The position numbers were made by a program, and so were the translations under genes. This document shows positions 1 through 5,362 of a DNA stretch of 8,027 nt, in pieces; the first letter of the stretch is position 1, and each line of letters opens with the position of its first letter. This stretch comes from Sulfurovum sp. (GTDB taxonomy: Bacteria; Campylobacterota; Campylobacteria; Campylobacterales; Sulfurovaceae): the NCBI GenBank assembly GCA_027046415.1, contig JALTYW010000252.1, positions 1 to 8,027 of the forward strand, given 5' to 3'. The notes beneath the pieces were generated by a model, which saw only the letters and a program-made list of their open reading frames with translations, had not been told where the DNA came from and did no database searches.

Positions 1-258
1 GCACACTACAACATCACCTGCTTTGACTGGTGCAACAAACTTTACATCGGCTGCTCCCAGTACCACTTTAGGATCATTAACGGCACACATAGCCGCAAAA
101 TCTGCAGCCCCAAATACAAATCCGCCATGTACGAGTCCACTCTCATCTGCACGCATCTGCTGTGTTGTATGCAGTACTACTTCAGCATAGCCTTCATCGA
201 TAGATGTTGCCTTACCACACAATACAGGGTCGATATTTAGATGTGTATTTTGATCCAA
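1..258 (-). CDS. Hotdog-fold acyl-CoA thioesterase (PaaI-like), N-terminal 86 codons, cut by the left window edge
   Basis: I translated 86 in-frame codons on the minus strand from a TTG start at 258-256 to the window edge. The only in-frame possibility is this TTG: a TAA stop lies just upstream at 278-276, and an AAGGA ribosome-binding site sits 5 nt before it (268-264). The protein carries the hotdog hallmark VHGGFVFGAADFAAM (residues 43-57), in which the small HGG turn precedes the long central helix, followed by the strand VLGAADVKFVAPVKAGD (66-82). Family knowledge: such proteins form dimers or tetramers that hydrolyse acyl-CoA thioesters. The physiological substrate cannot be read from this fragment. 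Typical members have about 130-150 residues, so roughly the last 50 lie outside the window. It follows the regulator gene in the same direction, but a 146-bp gap holding a repeat element separates them, so it may have its own promoter. Confidence 0.82.
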   Translation of the reverse strand, partial: MDQNTHLNIDPVLCGKATSIDEGYAEVVLHTTQQMRADESGLVHGGFVFGAADFAAMCAVNDPKVVLGAADVKFVAPVKAGDVVVC

Positions 259-279
259 AACTGTCCTTTTTTTAGTTAC

Positions 280-373
280 GTAGGGTGCGTAATCACGCAC
301 CTTCAAAGTGTGTGTAAAAAATAGATCGTTGCTGTCATTATGTGTCTAAAAGGTGCGTGATTACGCACTCTAC
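280..373. repeat. REPIN-like element: two inverted REP-type palindromes
   Basis: The 24-bp arms 280-303 and 350-373 are inverted copies matching at 23 of 24 positions (mismatch at 284/369) around a 46-bp spacer. Each arm is itself a near-palindrome: GTGCGT-AATC-ACGCAC at 285-300 and GTGCGT-GATT-ACGCAC at 353-368. The left stem extends to 7 bp (GGTGCGT/ACGCACC). A pair of short palindromic units in opposite orientation, about 90-100 bp in total, is the architecture of REPINs, which are mobilised in trans by RAYT-type (TnpA-REP, Y1) transposases; none is encoded here. Read on the minus strand, the 368-353 hairpin is followed by CTTTTA, so it might also act as a weak terminator for the regulator gene that ends at 405. 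The repeat structure is seen directly; membership of a dispersed family is inference. Confidence 0.7.
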
Positions 374-404
374 AATTTAAAACAGAGAAAGATTTGGATA
401 AAGA

Positions 405-1064
405 CTAATAGGAGAACTTATACCCGCGTCTGCGCACGGTATGGATAACCTGGAAACCAAGAATACTCTTAAGCCGTTTTCTAATCTGATTAATGGCTAC
501 TTCAACTGTGTTGTCACTGACATATTCAGGCTCTTCCCAAAGTGCGTTGATGATCTCGTCTTTGCTGAAGACCCGCTGCTTACGCAGTGCCAAATAGGCA
601 AGAATATCAAATGTCTTTCCGTTGAGTGAAACGATCTTCTCATCAAACTCTATTTTTTTGTTGGCAATGTCGATCACAAGCTTGTCAATATTGACCTGGG
701 TGCCGAACAAATGTCTCATATTGGCAAGTACACGTGCGGCAACAAGGTCGGGGTGTTCAGTATGATGGGTAATGACATCATCGATCCCAAGATCAAAGAA
801 CTCTTTTTGCTGACGCACTTTGTCTGTCAAAATGATGATCTTCGTCTCACTCTTCTTCTTTTTTACCTCATTGACATAACGCTCCAAAGAAAACTTTACA
901 CCTTCATCAACTATGATAACAAGTTCATAGTGTCTAAAATCGGTAAAGTTGGTCGCATCATACATATCTTTGGCATTGTCAACAATGCAGATAAAGTACT
1001 TTTCAAGCTCTTTTTCGAGCTCTTTTACATAGTCGTCGTCAAAACCTACTGTTAATATTCTCAT
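405..1064 (-). CDS. OmpR-family orphan response regulator with degenerate receiver domain, HsrA/CosR-like
   Basis: A 219-residue DNA-binding regulator. Residues 1-118 form a CheY-like receiver and 124-219 an OmpR/PhoB winged helix, with recognition helix SDNTVEVAINQIRKRL (183-198) and wing TVRRRGYKF (209-217). WEEPE (176-180), VEVAINQIR and TVRRRGY closely match, from memory, Helicobacter HP1043/HsrA and Campylobacter Cj0355c/CosR, essential homeostatic and oxidative-stress regulators that work without phosphorylation. The acidic pocket (D9-D11) and switch Thr (T80) are present. However, the phospho-acceptor position aligns with V52 (the Asp is shifted to D53) and the conserved Lys is His (H100). 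HsrA shows the same one-residue displacement. The receiver half is quite diverged, so this could be a paralogue rather than the strict orthologue. No histidine kinase gene is adjacent. The ATG at 1064 has only weak Shine-Dalgarno sequence (AAAGAG directly adjacent; AGGACAG further upstream). Confidence 0.9.
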   Translation of the reverse strand: MRILTVGFDDDYVKELEKELEKYFICIVDNAKDMYDATNFTDFRHYELVIIVDEGVKFSLERYVNEVKKKKSETKIIILTDKVRQQKEFFDLGIDDVITHHTEHPDLVAARVLANMRHLFGTQVNIDKLVIDIANKKIEFDEKIVSLNGKTFDILAYLALRKQRVFSKDEIINALWEEPEYVSDNTVEVAINQIRKRLKSILGFQVIHTVRRRGYKFSY

Positions 1065-1140
1065 CTCTTTACGCTGTCCTGTATCTTGAAAACCGGGAAA
1101 AACCTTAAAGTTTTTTCTGTTTTCCTCTTTTAGTAGCGTA

Positions 1141-1146
1141 TTTATA
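1141..1146 (-). promoter_or_regulatory. Candidate -10 box for the HsrA/CosR-like regulator gene
   Basis: On the minus strand, GCTATAAAT places TATAAA at 1146-1141, preceded by an AT-rich stretch (about 1158-1175) in place of a -35 box. This is the pattern known for Campylobacterota housekeeping sigma promoters. It would give a leader of about 70 nt before the ATG at 1064. The 157-bp gap between this gene and cmoB supports an independent promoter. The evidence is motif-level only. Confidence 0.35.
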
Positions 1147-1221
1147 GCTAAATCTTCCTTATTTAAAAATAAAAGTAACTTTCAGGTTGTTTGGATATTT
1201 TATTGCTTTCGGAATTTAAGA

Positions 1222-2133
1222 CTACCATGCTTTATGCGCCTTGATATAAACACGTTTGGGGGCAGGATAGCCTTCGACTGTCTTGTTTGGGTCGTTGGGG
1301 TCGAGGAAGTCTTCGAGGCTTTGGGTTGCAATCCACTCTGTCTTGCGCTGTTCATTGAGGTCTGTTTTTTTGATCTCGAGTACTTCTACATCATCAAATC
1401 CAGCCCGGTAACACCAGTTTTTCAACGCATTGACTGTGGGAATGAAGTAGATGTTCGGGATTTTGGAGTAGCGCTCTTTGGGTGTCAGGCACACCTCATC
1501 CTCTCCATCTATCATAAAGGTATCAAGTATCAGCTCTCCCCCTTTGTTAAGCCCCTTAAAGAGTGACTTGAGCATGCCGACCGGATCGGAACGGTGGTAG
1601 AGTACCCCAAGACAAAAGAGCGTATCAAACTTGTGTTCATACAATTCGACATGCTCCACTCCCAGCATCTCATAGACAATGGACGAGTTCACAAAATGGT
1701 CAATGAACTGAAACTGTGAGTAGTAGATCGCAGAGGGGTCAAAGCCGACAAGCTTTTTGGGCTGCTGTGTCTGCATACGAAAAAGGTAGTAACCGTTGTT
1801 GCAGCCGATATCACCGACCACTTTGTCTTTGAGATCAAAATGGGGTTCAAGCAGATTGTACTTGATCTGACTCTGCCACTCTGAGTCAATAAAAAGGTTA
1901 TTGATCTGAAAGGGTCCTTTGCGCCACGGCATCATCAGTCGTGCTGTCTGCTCGATGGTCTCGACATCAGAAACAGAGAGATTTTGTATCTCAATCGTTA
2001 CCCTGTCACCAAAACTGCATACGACATCGTTATATTTAGGCAATCTGCCAATCGCATCCTGAAGTGGCTGAATGTTTTTCCATGTCAGCCACTTGCGCCG
2101 CTCTTCTCTAATCTCCTGAAGATTCATTGGCAT
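1222..2133 (-). CDS. cmoB: tRNA U34 carboxymethyltransferase CmoB
   Basis: A 303-residue cytosolic enzyme that transfers the carboxymethyl group of carboxy-S-adenosyl-methionine to 5-hydroxyuridine-34. This makes the cmo5U wobble base of tRNAs reading four-fold degenerate codon boxes. The CmoB hallmarks are all visible: PWRKGPF (69-75), the cofactor-binding loop GDIGCNNGY (107-115), FDPS (131-134), LGVLYHR (175-181), ERYSKIPNIYFIPT (220-233), EQRKTEWI (261-268), and the C-terminal SLEDFLDPNDP and KTVEGYPAP blocks (272-292). It is slightly shorter than E. coli CmoB (about 323), mainly at the N-terminus, as expected for this phylum. Two ATGs are possible (2133 and 2127, codons 1 and 3); neither has a clear Shine-Dalgarno sequence. 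The partner CmoA, which makes the cofactor, is not in the window. The gene lies 75 nt downstream of the prolyl isomerase gene, beyond a heptamer repeat and a hairpin. Confidence 0.95.
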   Translation of the reverse strand: MPMNLQEIREERRKWLTWKNIQPLQDAIGRLPKYNDVVCSFGDRVTIEIQNLSVSDVETIEQTARLMMPWRKGPFQINNLFIDSEWQSQIKYNLLEPHFDLKDKVVGDIGCNNGYYLFRMQTQQPKKLVGFDPSAIYYSQFQFIDHFVNSSIVYEMLGVEHVELYEHKFDTLFCLGVLYHRSDPVGMLKSLFKGLNKGGELILDTFMIDGEDEVCLTPKERYSKIPNIYFIPTVNALKNWCYRAGFDDVEVLEIKKTDLNEQRKTEWIATQSLEDFLDPNDPNKTVEGYPAPKRVYIKAHKAW

Positions 2134-2153
2134 ACACTTTTACACAAATAGCA

Positions 2154-2171
2154 GCTTTTCATGAGAAAAGC
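2154..2171. other. Short perfect hairpin between the prolyl isomerase and cmoB genes
   Basis: GCTTTTC (2154-2160) and GAAAAGC (2165-2171) form a 7-bp perfect stem around the loop ATGA. No T-run follows on either strand, so it is not a standard intrinsic terminator. It sits about 20 nt upstream of the cmoB start on the minus strand. It could be a processing or stability element, or simply chance. Confidence 0.35.
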
Positions 2172-2178
2172 ATACCGA

Positions 2179-2213
2179 CACTCTTCACTATTCACTCTTC
2201 ACTCTTCACTATT
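2179..2213. repeat. Tandem heptanucleotide repeat, five copies of CACTMTT
   Basis: Five uninterrupted 7-bp units run CACTCTT, CACTATT, CACTCTT, CACTCTT, CACTATT (2179-2213). The units differ only at the fifth base. On the minus strand they read GTGAAGA/GTGAATA-type units. The TAG stop of the prolyl isomerase gene (2211-2209) lies inside the last unit, and the rest of the array fills the spacer toward cmoB. Gain or loss of units would therefore change the 3' end and spacer rather than most of the protein. Confidence 0.85.
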
Positions 2214-2754
2214 TCAGGTAGGCTTTTTTGATAGTCTGATCAAACATCGGTCTGTCTCCTGGACCGGTAGTTACATTGTCGATCTTCTGCACAACATCCT
2301 GTCCTTTGATGACCTTTCCAAAGATCGTATAGCCACCGTTGAGCCACGGTGCAGGTGCAACAGTAATGAAGAACTGGCTTCCATTGGTGTTGGGACCGTG
2401 GTTTGCCATAGCAAGCAAAAACGGCTGGTCAAATGTCAGGTTGGGAGCATATTCGTTCTTAAACTCTTTGTGCCAGATGGACTCACCGCCGCGTCCGGTA
2501 CCGGTAGGGTCACCACCTTGTATCATAAAACCTTTGATGACACGGTGAAAGATCAGCCCGTTGTAGTAACCGTTTTTTACATGGGTTACAAAGTTCTCTA
2601 CAGCAAGCGGAGCCGCTTTTGGAAAAAGTTTCAGTTCGATCTTTCCGACATTGGTCTCGAGCACAACTACCGGCGCTTTACTCTCTGCCGCATGCAGCAG
2701 ACTGATGCCGGCACACAGTGCCAGTATACCTTTTAAAAAGCTTCTTCTTAGCAT
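2209..2754 (-). CDS. Exported cyclophilin-type peptidyl-prolyl cis-trans isomerase with Tat-like leader
   Basis: A 181-residue cyclophilin that catalyses cis-trans isomerisation of X-Pro bonds, predicted to act in the periplasm. Core motifs are FHRVIKGFMIQGGD (69-82, with catalytic R71, F76 and Q79), MANHGPNTNGSQFFI (116-130) and WLNGGYTIFGKV (137-148). The compact size and sequence resemble bacterial PpiA/PpiB proteins. The N-terminus MLRRSFLKGILALCAGISLLHAA is a signal peptide, and RRSFLK fits the twin-arginine consensus (RRxFLK). I chose the ATG at 2754 because the leader begins there, GAGGGG lies about 7-9 nt upstream, and it falls 4 nt after the upstream gene's stop. An in-frame start 15 codons earlier (2799) would bury the leader and overlap that gene. 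Cys14 (LALC) is a poor lipobox, with Leu at -1. It is almost certainly co-transcribed with the small upstream ORF. Confidence 0.92.
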   Translation of the reverse strand: MLRRSFLKGILALCAGISLLHAAESKAPVVVLETNVGKIELKLFPKAAPLAVENFVTHVKNGYYNGLIFHRVIKGFMIQGGDPTGTGRGGESIWHKEFKNEYAPNLTFDQPFLLAMANHGPNTNGSQFFITVAPAPWLNGGYTIFGKVIKGQDVVQKIDNVTTGPGDRPMFDQTIKKAYLK

Positions 2755-2758
2755 CTTC

Positions 2759-3064
2759 CTACCCCTCAATAACATCGTTTTCACACTTATCGATGCCAAG
2801 CTCTTTCAGTACACATTCAAAAAAAGCACCGCTTTCACGCTGTGTTTCATCTGTAAATTCAATGTAAAATGCTTCATGCCCTGACTTATCTGTCTGCTTG
2901 TTATCAAATACAAGAGGCTTCAGACCTGTTTGGCTGCATGCCTTTTCTATGGCAGCATTGATCTCATCTCTAAGATCATCTCTGTTTTCTTCAAATACAA
3001 GGCTCATCCCCTCATAACACTCTTCCATTTTTACATTTGCAACGATCTCTTTACATCTGTCCAC
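2759..3064 (-). CDS. Small acidic hypothetical protein, GTG start
   Basis: A 101-residue predicted cytosolic protein with no family I recognise. It starts at GTG (3064-3062) with an AAAGG ribosome-binding site 7-8 nt upstream. The composition is strongly acidic, with four cysteines (C4, C16, C43, C84) plus one near the end (C94). The segment VFEENRDDLRDEINAAIEKACSQTG (about 23-47) looks helical and amphipathic. The later part (HEAFYIEFTDETQRESGAFFECVLKELGI, about 63-91) alternates strand and helix, giving an overall small alpha/beta look. There is no signal peptide or membrane segment. Its TAG stop is 4 nt from the prolyl isomerase ATG, so the two are translated from one message. The good ribosome-binding site, upstream promoter motifs and tight coupling argue that it is a real gene. 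Confidence 0.75.
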   Translation of the reverse strand: MDRCKEIVANVKMEECYEGMSLVFEENRDDLRDEINAAIEKACSQTGLKPLVFDNKQTDKSGHEAFYIEFTDETQRESGAFFECVLKELGIDKCENDVIEG

Positions 3065-3096
3065 GGATCTACCTTTGTTTTAAAATGATGGGTAAT

Positions 3097-3118
3097 ATTA
3101 TACTCTTATAACATTATA
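3097..3118 (-). promoter_or_regulatory. Candidate promoter(s) for the small ORF - prolyl isomerase (- cmoB) unit
   Basis: Two perfect TATAAT boxes occur on the minus strand at 3118-3113 and 3102-3097 in the 80-bp gap after the rny stop. Neither has a recognisable -35 box at 16-18 nt, which is usual in Campylobacterota. The downstream box would give a leader of about 25-30 nt to the GTG at 3064. They imply that transcription restarts here rather than depending wholly on readthrough from rny. Confidence 0.45.
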
Positions 3119-3144
3119 GGGTTTTTAAGCAGCACCACCACTCT

Positions 3145-4668
3145 CTATTTTGCCAATGCTGTAGATCGCGTCTCTCTAATGACATTCACCTTAATCTCTC
3201 CGGGATACTGTACTTTGTGCTCTATCTCTTTAGCAATCTCACGGCTGAGCAGTACTGCTTCATTGTCACTCAGTTTTGCTGCATTGACAAAAACACGCAC
3301 TTCACGCCCCGCATTGATCGCATAGGCTTTCTGTACGCCCTGTTTGGAGGTAGCGATCTCCTCAATTTCCTTGACACGCTTGGTAAAGCTCTCAAGTACT
3401 TCTCGTCTGGCTCCCGGACGTGCTGCAGAGAGGGTATCGGCAGCACAGACAGCAGCACTCTCTACCGAGTCTGGCTCCTCATGCCCGTGGTGGGCATAGA
3501 TGGCATTGATCACAGTCGGATGCTCTCCATAGCGGCGGCAGAGTTCCGCCCCTATCTCGACATGGCTGCCACCAAGATCCTGTGTCAGTGCCTTGCCTAT
3601 ATCATGCAGCAATCCTGCACGCATGGCAAGCTTCTCATCTCCGCCCATCTCCGCTGCCATCACTTTGGCAAGACGTGCCACCTCAAGAGTGTGTGCCAGA
3701 GCATTCTGCCCGTAGCTTGCACGGTATTTCAGACGGCCTATCAGCCGGGTCAGCTCCTCATGCATCGGGAAGATACCAAGGTCTATCAGGACATTCTCCC
3801 CCTCTTCAAAGGTTTTCTGCTCGAACTCACGTTCAACCTTTTCATGCACCTCTTCGATCCGACCGGGATGGATACGCCCATCCTCGACCAGTATCTCGAT
3901 CACCCTTGTGGCGATTGCACGGCGGTAAAGGTTGAAAGAGCTTACCAAAATCACCCCCGGCGTCTCATCGATGATGATATCAACCCCCAGTAACATCTCG
4001 AGGGCTTTAATGTTACGCCCCTCTTTACCGATGATGCGTCCTTTGTGCTCATCGCTTGGAAGGGTCACAAGGTTGATAAGCCTCTCTCCGGCAAATTCAC
4101 CGGCATAACGGGTTGTTGCCTGGGCAAGGATGTAGTTTGCTTTTTTCTCACCCTCCTCTTTGGAAATCTTCTCATACTTGCGTACTATCGCCGCTACCTC
4201 TGCCCGGCTCTGCTCCTCTACCTTCTCAAGGATGTAGTTTCTTGCCTCCTCTACCGTCATCGCAGCACTGTTTTGAAGTTTCTCTACCGCTTCGGCAATC
4301 TGCTGACGCTTCTGCATCTCCAGTGCATCGAGGGCTTCCTCTTTTTCCAGCAGTGCATGCGACTGATGCTGCAGCTGCTTTTTCTCTGTATCAAGCTCTT
4401 TTTGCTGCAAGATCAACGCTCTGTTGCGCTCTTCAACCTCGGCAACCCTTTTTTGGAATGCCGCTTCATGCTCTATCTCTTTGGCTTTAAGCTTGACCTC
4501 CGTCTCCTGAAGCAGCAGTTCCGCTTCATTCTCTATGGCTTTCGCTTTTGCCTTCGCTTCAAGCTCAAAATGGGAGAAGCGTCTCTTTTCACTGACCTTC
4601 ATCCACAACAGGGCAATCCCTGCTCCCGACAGCATTCCAATACTGCCGGCTATCACCTCACCTAACAT
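3145..4668 (-). CDS. rny: Ribonuclease Y
   Basis: A 507-residue membrane-anchored endoribonuclease that starts mRNA decay. In order it has an N-terminal membrane segment (about 4-24, GEVIAGSIGMLSGAGIALLW), a long charged coiled coil (about 30-175), a KH RNA-binding domain with the GXXG loop IGKEG (213-217), and an HD metal-dependent phosphodiesterase domain. The HD ligands are H326 (ALAHTLEVA), H355/D356 (LLHDIGKA), H393 in AHHGHEEP, and D411 (AADTLSAARPGARRE). Length and domain order match full-length RNase Y (about 510-520), with no disruption. The ATG at 4668 is backed by an AAAGGA site about 6-7 nt upstream. It lies 55 nt downstream of the cyclo-ligase gene; a TATACT box in that gap (minus strand, 4709-4704) might add a local promoter. 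Pairing with the cyclo-ligase and ftsY is, to my recollection, conserved in Campylobacterota. Confidence 0.97.
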   Translation of the reverse strand: MLGEVIAGSIGMLSGAGIALLWMKVSEKRRFSHFELEAKAKAKAIENEAELLLQETEVKLKAKEIEHEAAFQKRVAEVEERNRALILQQKELDTEKKQLQHQSHALLEKEEALDALEMQKRQQIAEAVEKLQNSAAMTVEEARNYILEKVEEQSRAEVAAIVRKYEKISKEEGEKKANYILAQATTRYAGEFAGERLINLVTLPSDEHKGRIIGKEGRNIKALEMLLGVDIIIDETPGVILVSSFNLYRRAIATRVIEILVEDGRIHPGRIEEVHEKVEREFEQKTFEEGENVLIDLGIFPMHEELTRLIGRLKYRASYGQNALAHTLEVARLAKVMAAEMGGDEKLAMRAGLLHDIGKALTQDLGGSHVEIGAELCRRYGEHPTVINAIYAHHGHEEPDSVESAAVCAADTLSAARPGARREVLESFTKRVKEIEEIATSKQGVQKAYAINAGREVRVFVNAAKLSDNEAVLLSREIAKEIEHKVQYPGEIKVNVIRETRSTALAK

Positions 4669-4723
4669 GGTTTATCCTTTTTCTGATTGCATTTGCGAGA
4701 AAAAGTATAAAAAATATATCTAT

Positions 4724-5275
4724 TTACGGCACTATCACCACATCGGCCTTGACATCATAGTCATCTGTTACAATACGTTCTGAATAGCACAGTGTCCGTG
4801 CCACAAATACAGTTGTCGCTATATTTTTCATCTCTTTTTCAAAAAATCTGTCATACATCCCTTTGCCAAATCCCACACGTCTATAGGTGGCATCCATACC
4901 GACAATAGGTACAACAGCGATATCTATCTGTCTCTTTCTATACTGTTTTGAATATTTTGGTTCTTTGATTCCAAACCGCTTTCTCTCCAGCGGGTATCTA
5001 TATTTTACCAACCTGAAACTTTTACCTTCCATAAAGGGTACATAGACTACTTTCCCTTCTCTACGCAACCGTTTTATCAGAGGATAGAGATTCACCTCCG
5101 TCGCAAGCGGCAGATAGAGCATCAAAGTATGTGCATCACTGTTTCGTATGAGAGTATACAGTTTTTCAAGTACTTTTCTATCCTTCACATAAGCACTGTA
5201 TCCCGTAGCCCTTTGGAGTTTTTTCAAACATTTTTGGCGAAATCGCTGCTTGATATTTTTTTGACCAGTTTCCAT
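4724..5275 (-). CDS. 5-formyltetrahydrofolate cyclo-ligase (MTHFS/YgfA family)
   Basis: A 183-residue cytosolic enzyme. The family uses ATP to convert 5-formyl-THF to 5,10-methenyl-THF, returning a stored folate to the one-carbon pool. Visible hallmarks are the basic N-terminal helix KQRFRQKCLKKL (9-20), YLPLATEVN (54-62), which matches the substrate-binding strand and TEV region, GIKEP (102-106), and the signature VPIVGMDATYRRVGFGKGMYDRFF (122-145), equivalent to the family's RxGxGxGYYDR nucleotide loop. The canonical second Tyr is Met (GKGMYDRFF), a mild divergence, and the whole protein is rich in Lys/Arg. The ATG at 5275 has only a weak AAAGA ribosome-binding site. It is the first gene of a minus-strand unit with rny and is divergent from the TlpA-like lipoprotein gene. 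Confidence 0.92.
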   Translation of the reverse strand: METGQKNIKQRFRQKCLKKLQRATGYSAYVKDRKVLEKLYTLIRNSDAHTLMLYLPLATEVNLYPLIKRLRREGKVVYVPFMEGKSFRLVKYRYPLERKRFGIKEPKYSKQYRKRQIDIAVVPIVGMDATYRRVGFGKGMYDRFFEKEMKNIATTVFVARTLCYSERIVTDDYDVKADVVIVP

Positions 5276-5295
5276 TCTTTTTAATGCTCTTTAGA

Positions 5296-5301
5296 TATAA
5301 T
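5296..5301 (+). promoter_or_regulatory. Candidate -10 box for the lipoprotein - ftsY operon
   Basis: GATATAAT places TATAAT at 5296-5301, a fit to the Campylobacterota -10 consensus (gnTAnaAT). It would give a leader of about 55 nt to the GTG at 5363. A second box, TATACT at 5325-5330, would give a shorter leader. No clear -35 box is present. Confidence 0.5.
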
Positions 5302-5342
5302 TTTTAACTTTTTGTCCAACAGAGTATACTGTAGGCAACGCC

Positions 5343-5348
5343 ATTATA
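5343..5348 (-). promoter_or_regulatory. Candidate extended -10 box for the cyclo-ligase - rny operon
   Basis: On the minus strand, TTGGTATAATGG gives a perfect TATAAT at 5348-5343 with an upstream TG, i.e. an extended -10. The start site would fall near 5336, leaving a leader of about 60 nt to the ATG at 5275. The two divergent transcripts would overlap by roughly 25-30 nt, because this box lies inside the plus-strand leader. Confidence 0.5.
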
Positions 5349-5351
5349 CCA

Positions 5352-5357
5352 AAAGGA
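5352..5357 (+). promoter_or_regulatory. Ribosome-binding site that sets the GTG start of the TlpA-like lipoprotein gene
   Basis: AAAGGA at 5352-5357 is spaced 5 nt from the GTG at 5363. That start puts a lipoprotein signal peptide right at the N-terminus. It argues against the in-frame TTG at 5312, which would add 17 mostly basic residues ahead of the leader. Confidence 0.75.
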
Positions 5358-5362
5358 ACCGT

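Noticed and set aside
1098..1115. AAAAAC...GTTTTT inverted repeat in the gap upstream of the regulator gene
   Set aside because: The stem is almost entirely A-T with one G-C pair, common by chance in AT-rich spacers, and lies in the regulator's leader rather than after a gene end.
2707..2715. Lipoprotein interpretation of the cyclophilin leader (LALC)
   Set aside because: The residue before Cys14 is Leu, which does not fit the lipobox ([GAS]C), and hydrophobic residues continue past it to an Ala-rich cleavage region.
2161..2736. Plus-strand 191-codon frame starting in the heptamer repeat
   Set aside because: It is antisense to the cyclophilin gene, whose catalytic motifs are complete. The repeat-derived start (SSLFTLHSSLF) is an artefact of the tandem heptamers.
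2755..2799. Longer cyclophilin start, 15 codons upstream at 2799
   Set aside because: It would overlap the upstream gene by about 40 nt and place a polar stretch in front of a clear signal peptide. The ATG at 2754 fits the leader and the spacing.
3217..4665. Long plus-strand open frames (258 and 206 codons) opposite the RNase Y gene
   Set aside because: They lie wholly antisense to a full-length rny gene with intact KH and HD motifs. Their translations are low-complexity and rich in Leu/Cys/Phe, typical of reverse-complement shadows, with no motif or convincing ribosome-binding site.
5312..5362. TTG start at 5312 for the TlpA-like lipoprotein
   Set aside because: It adds a basic N-terminal stretch before the lipoprotein signal and lies almost on the candidate transcription start. 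The GTG at 5363 has a well-spaced AAAGGA site.
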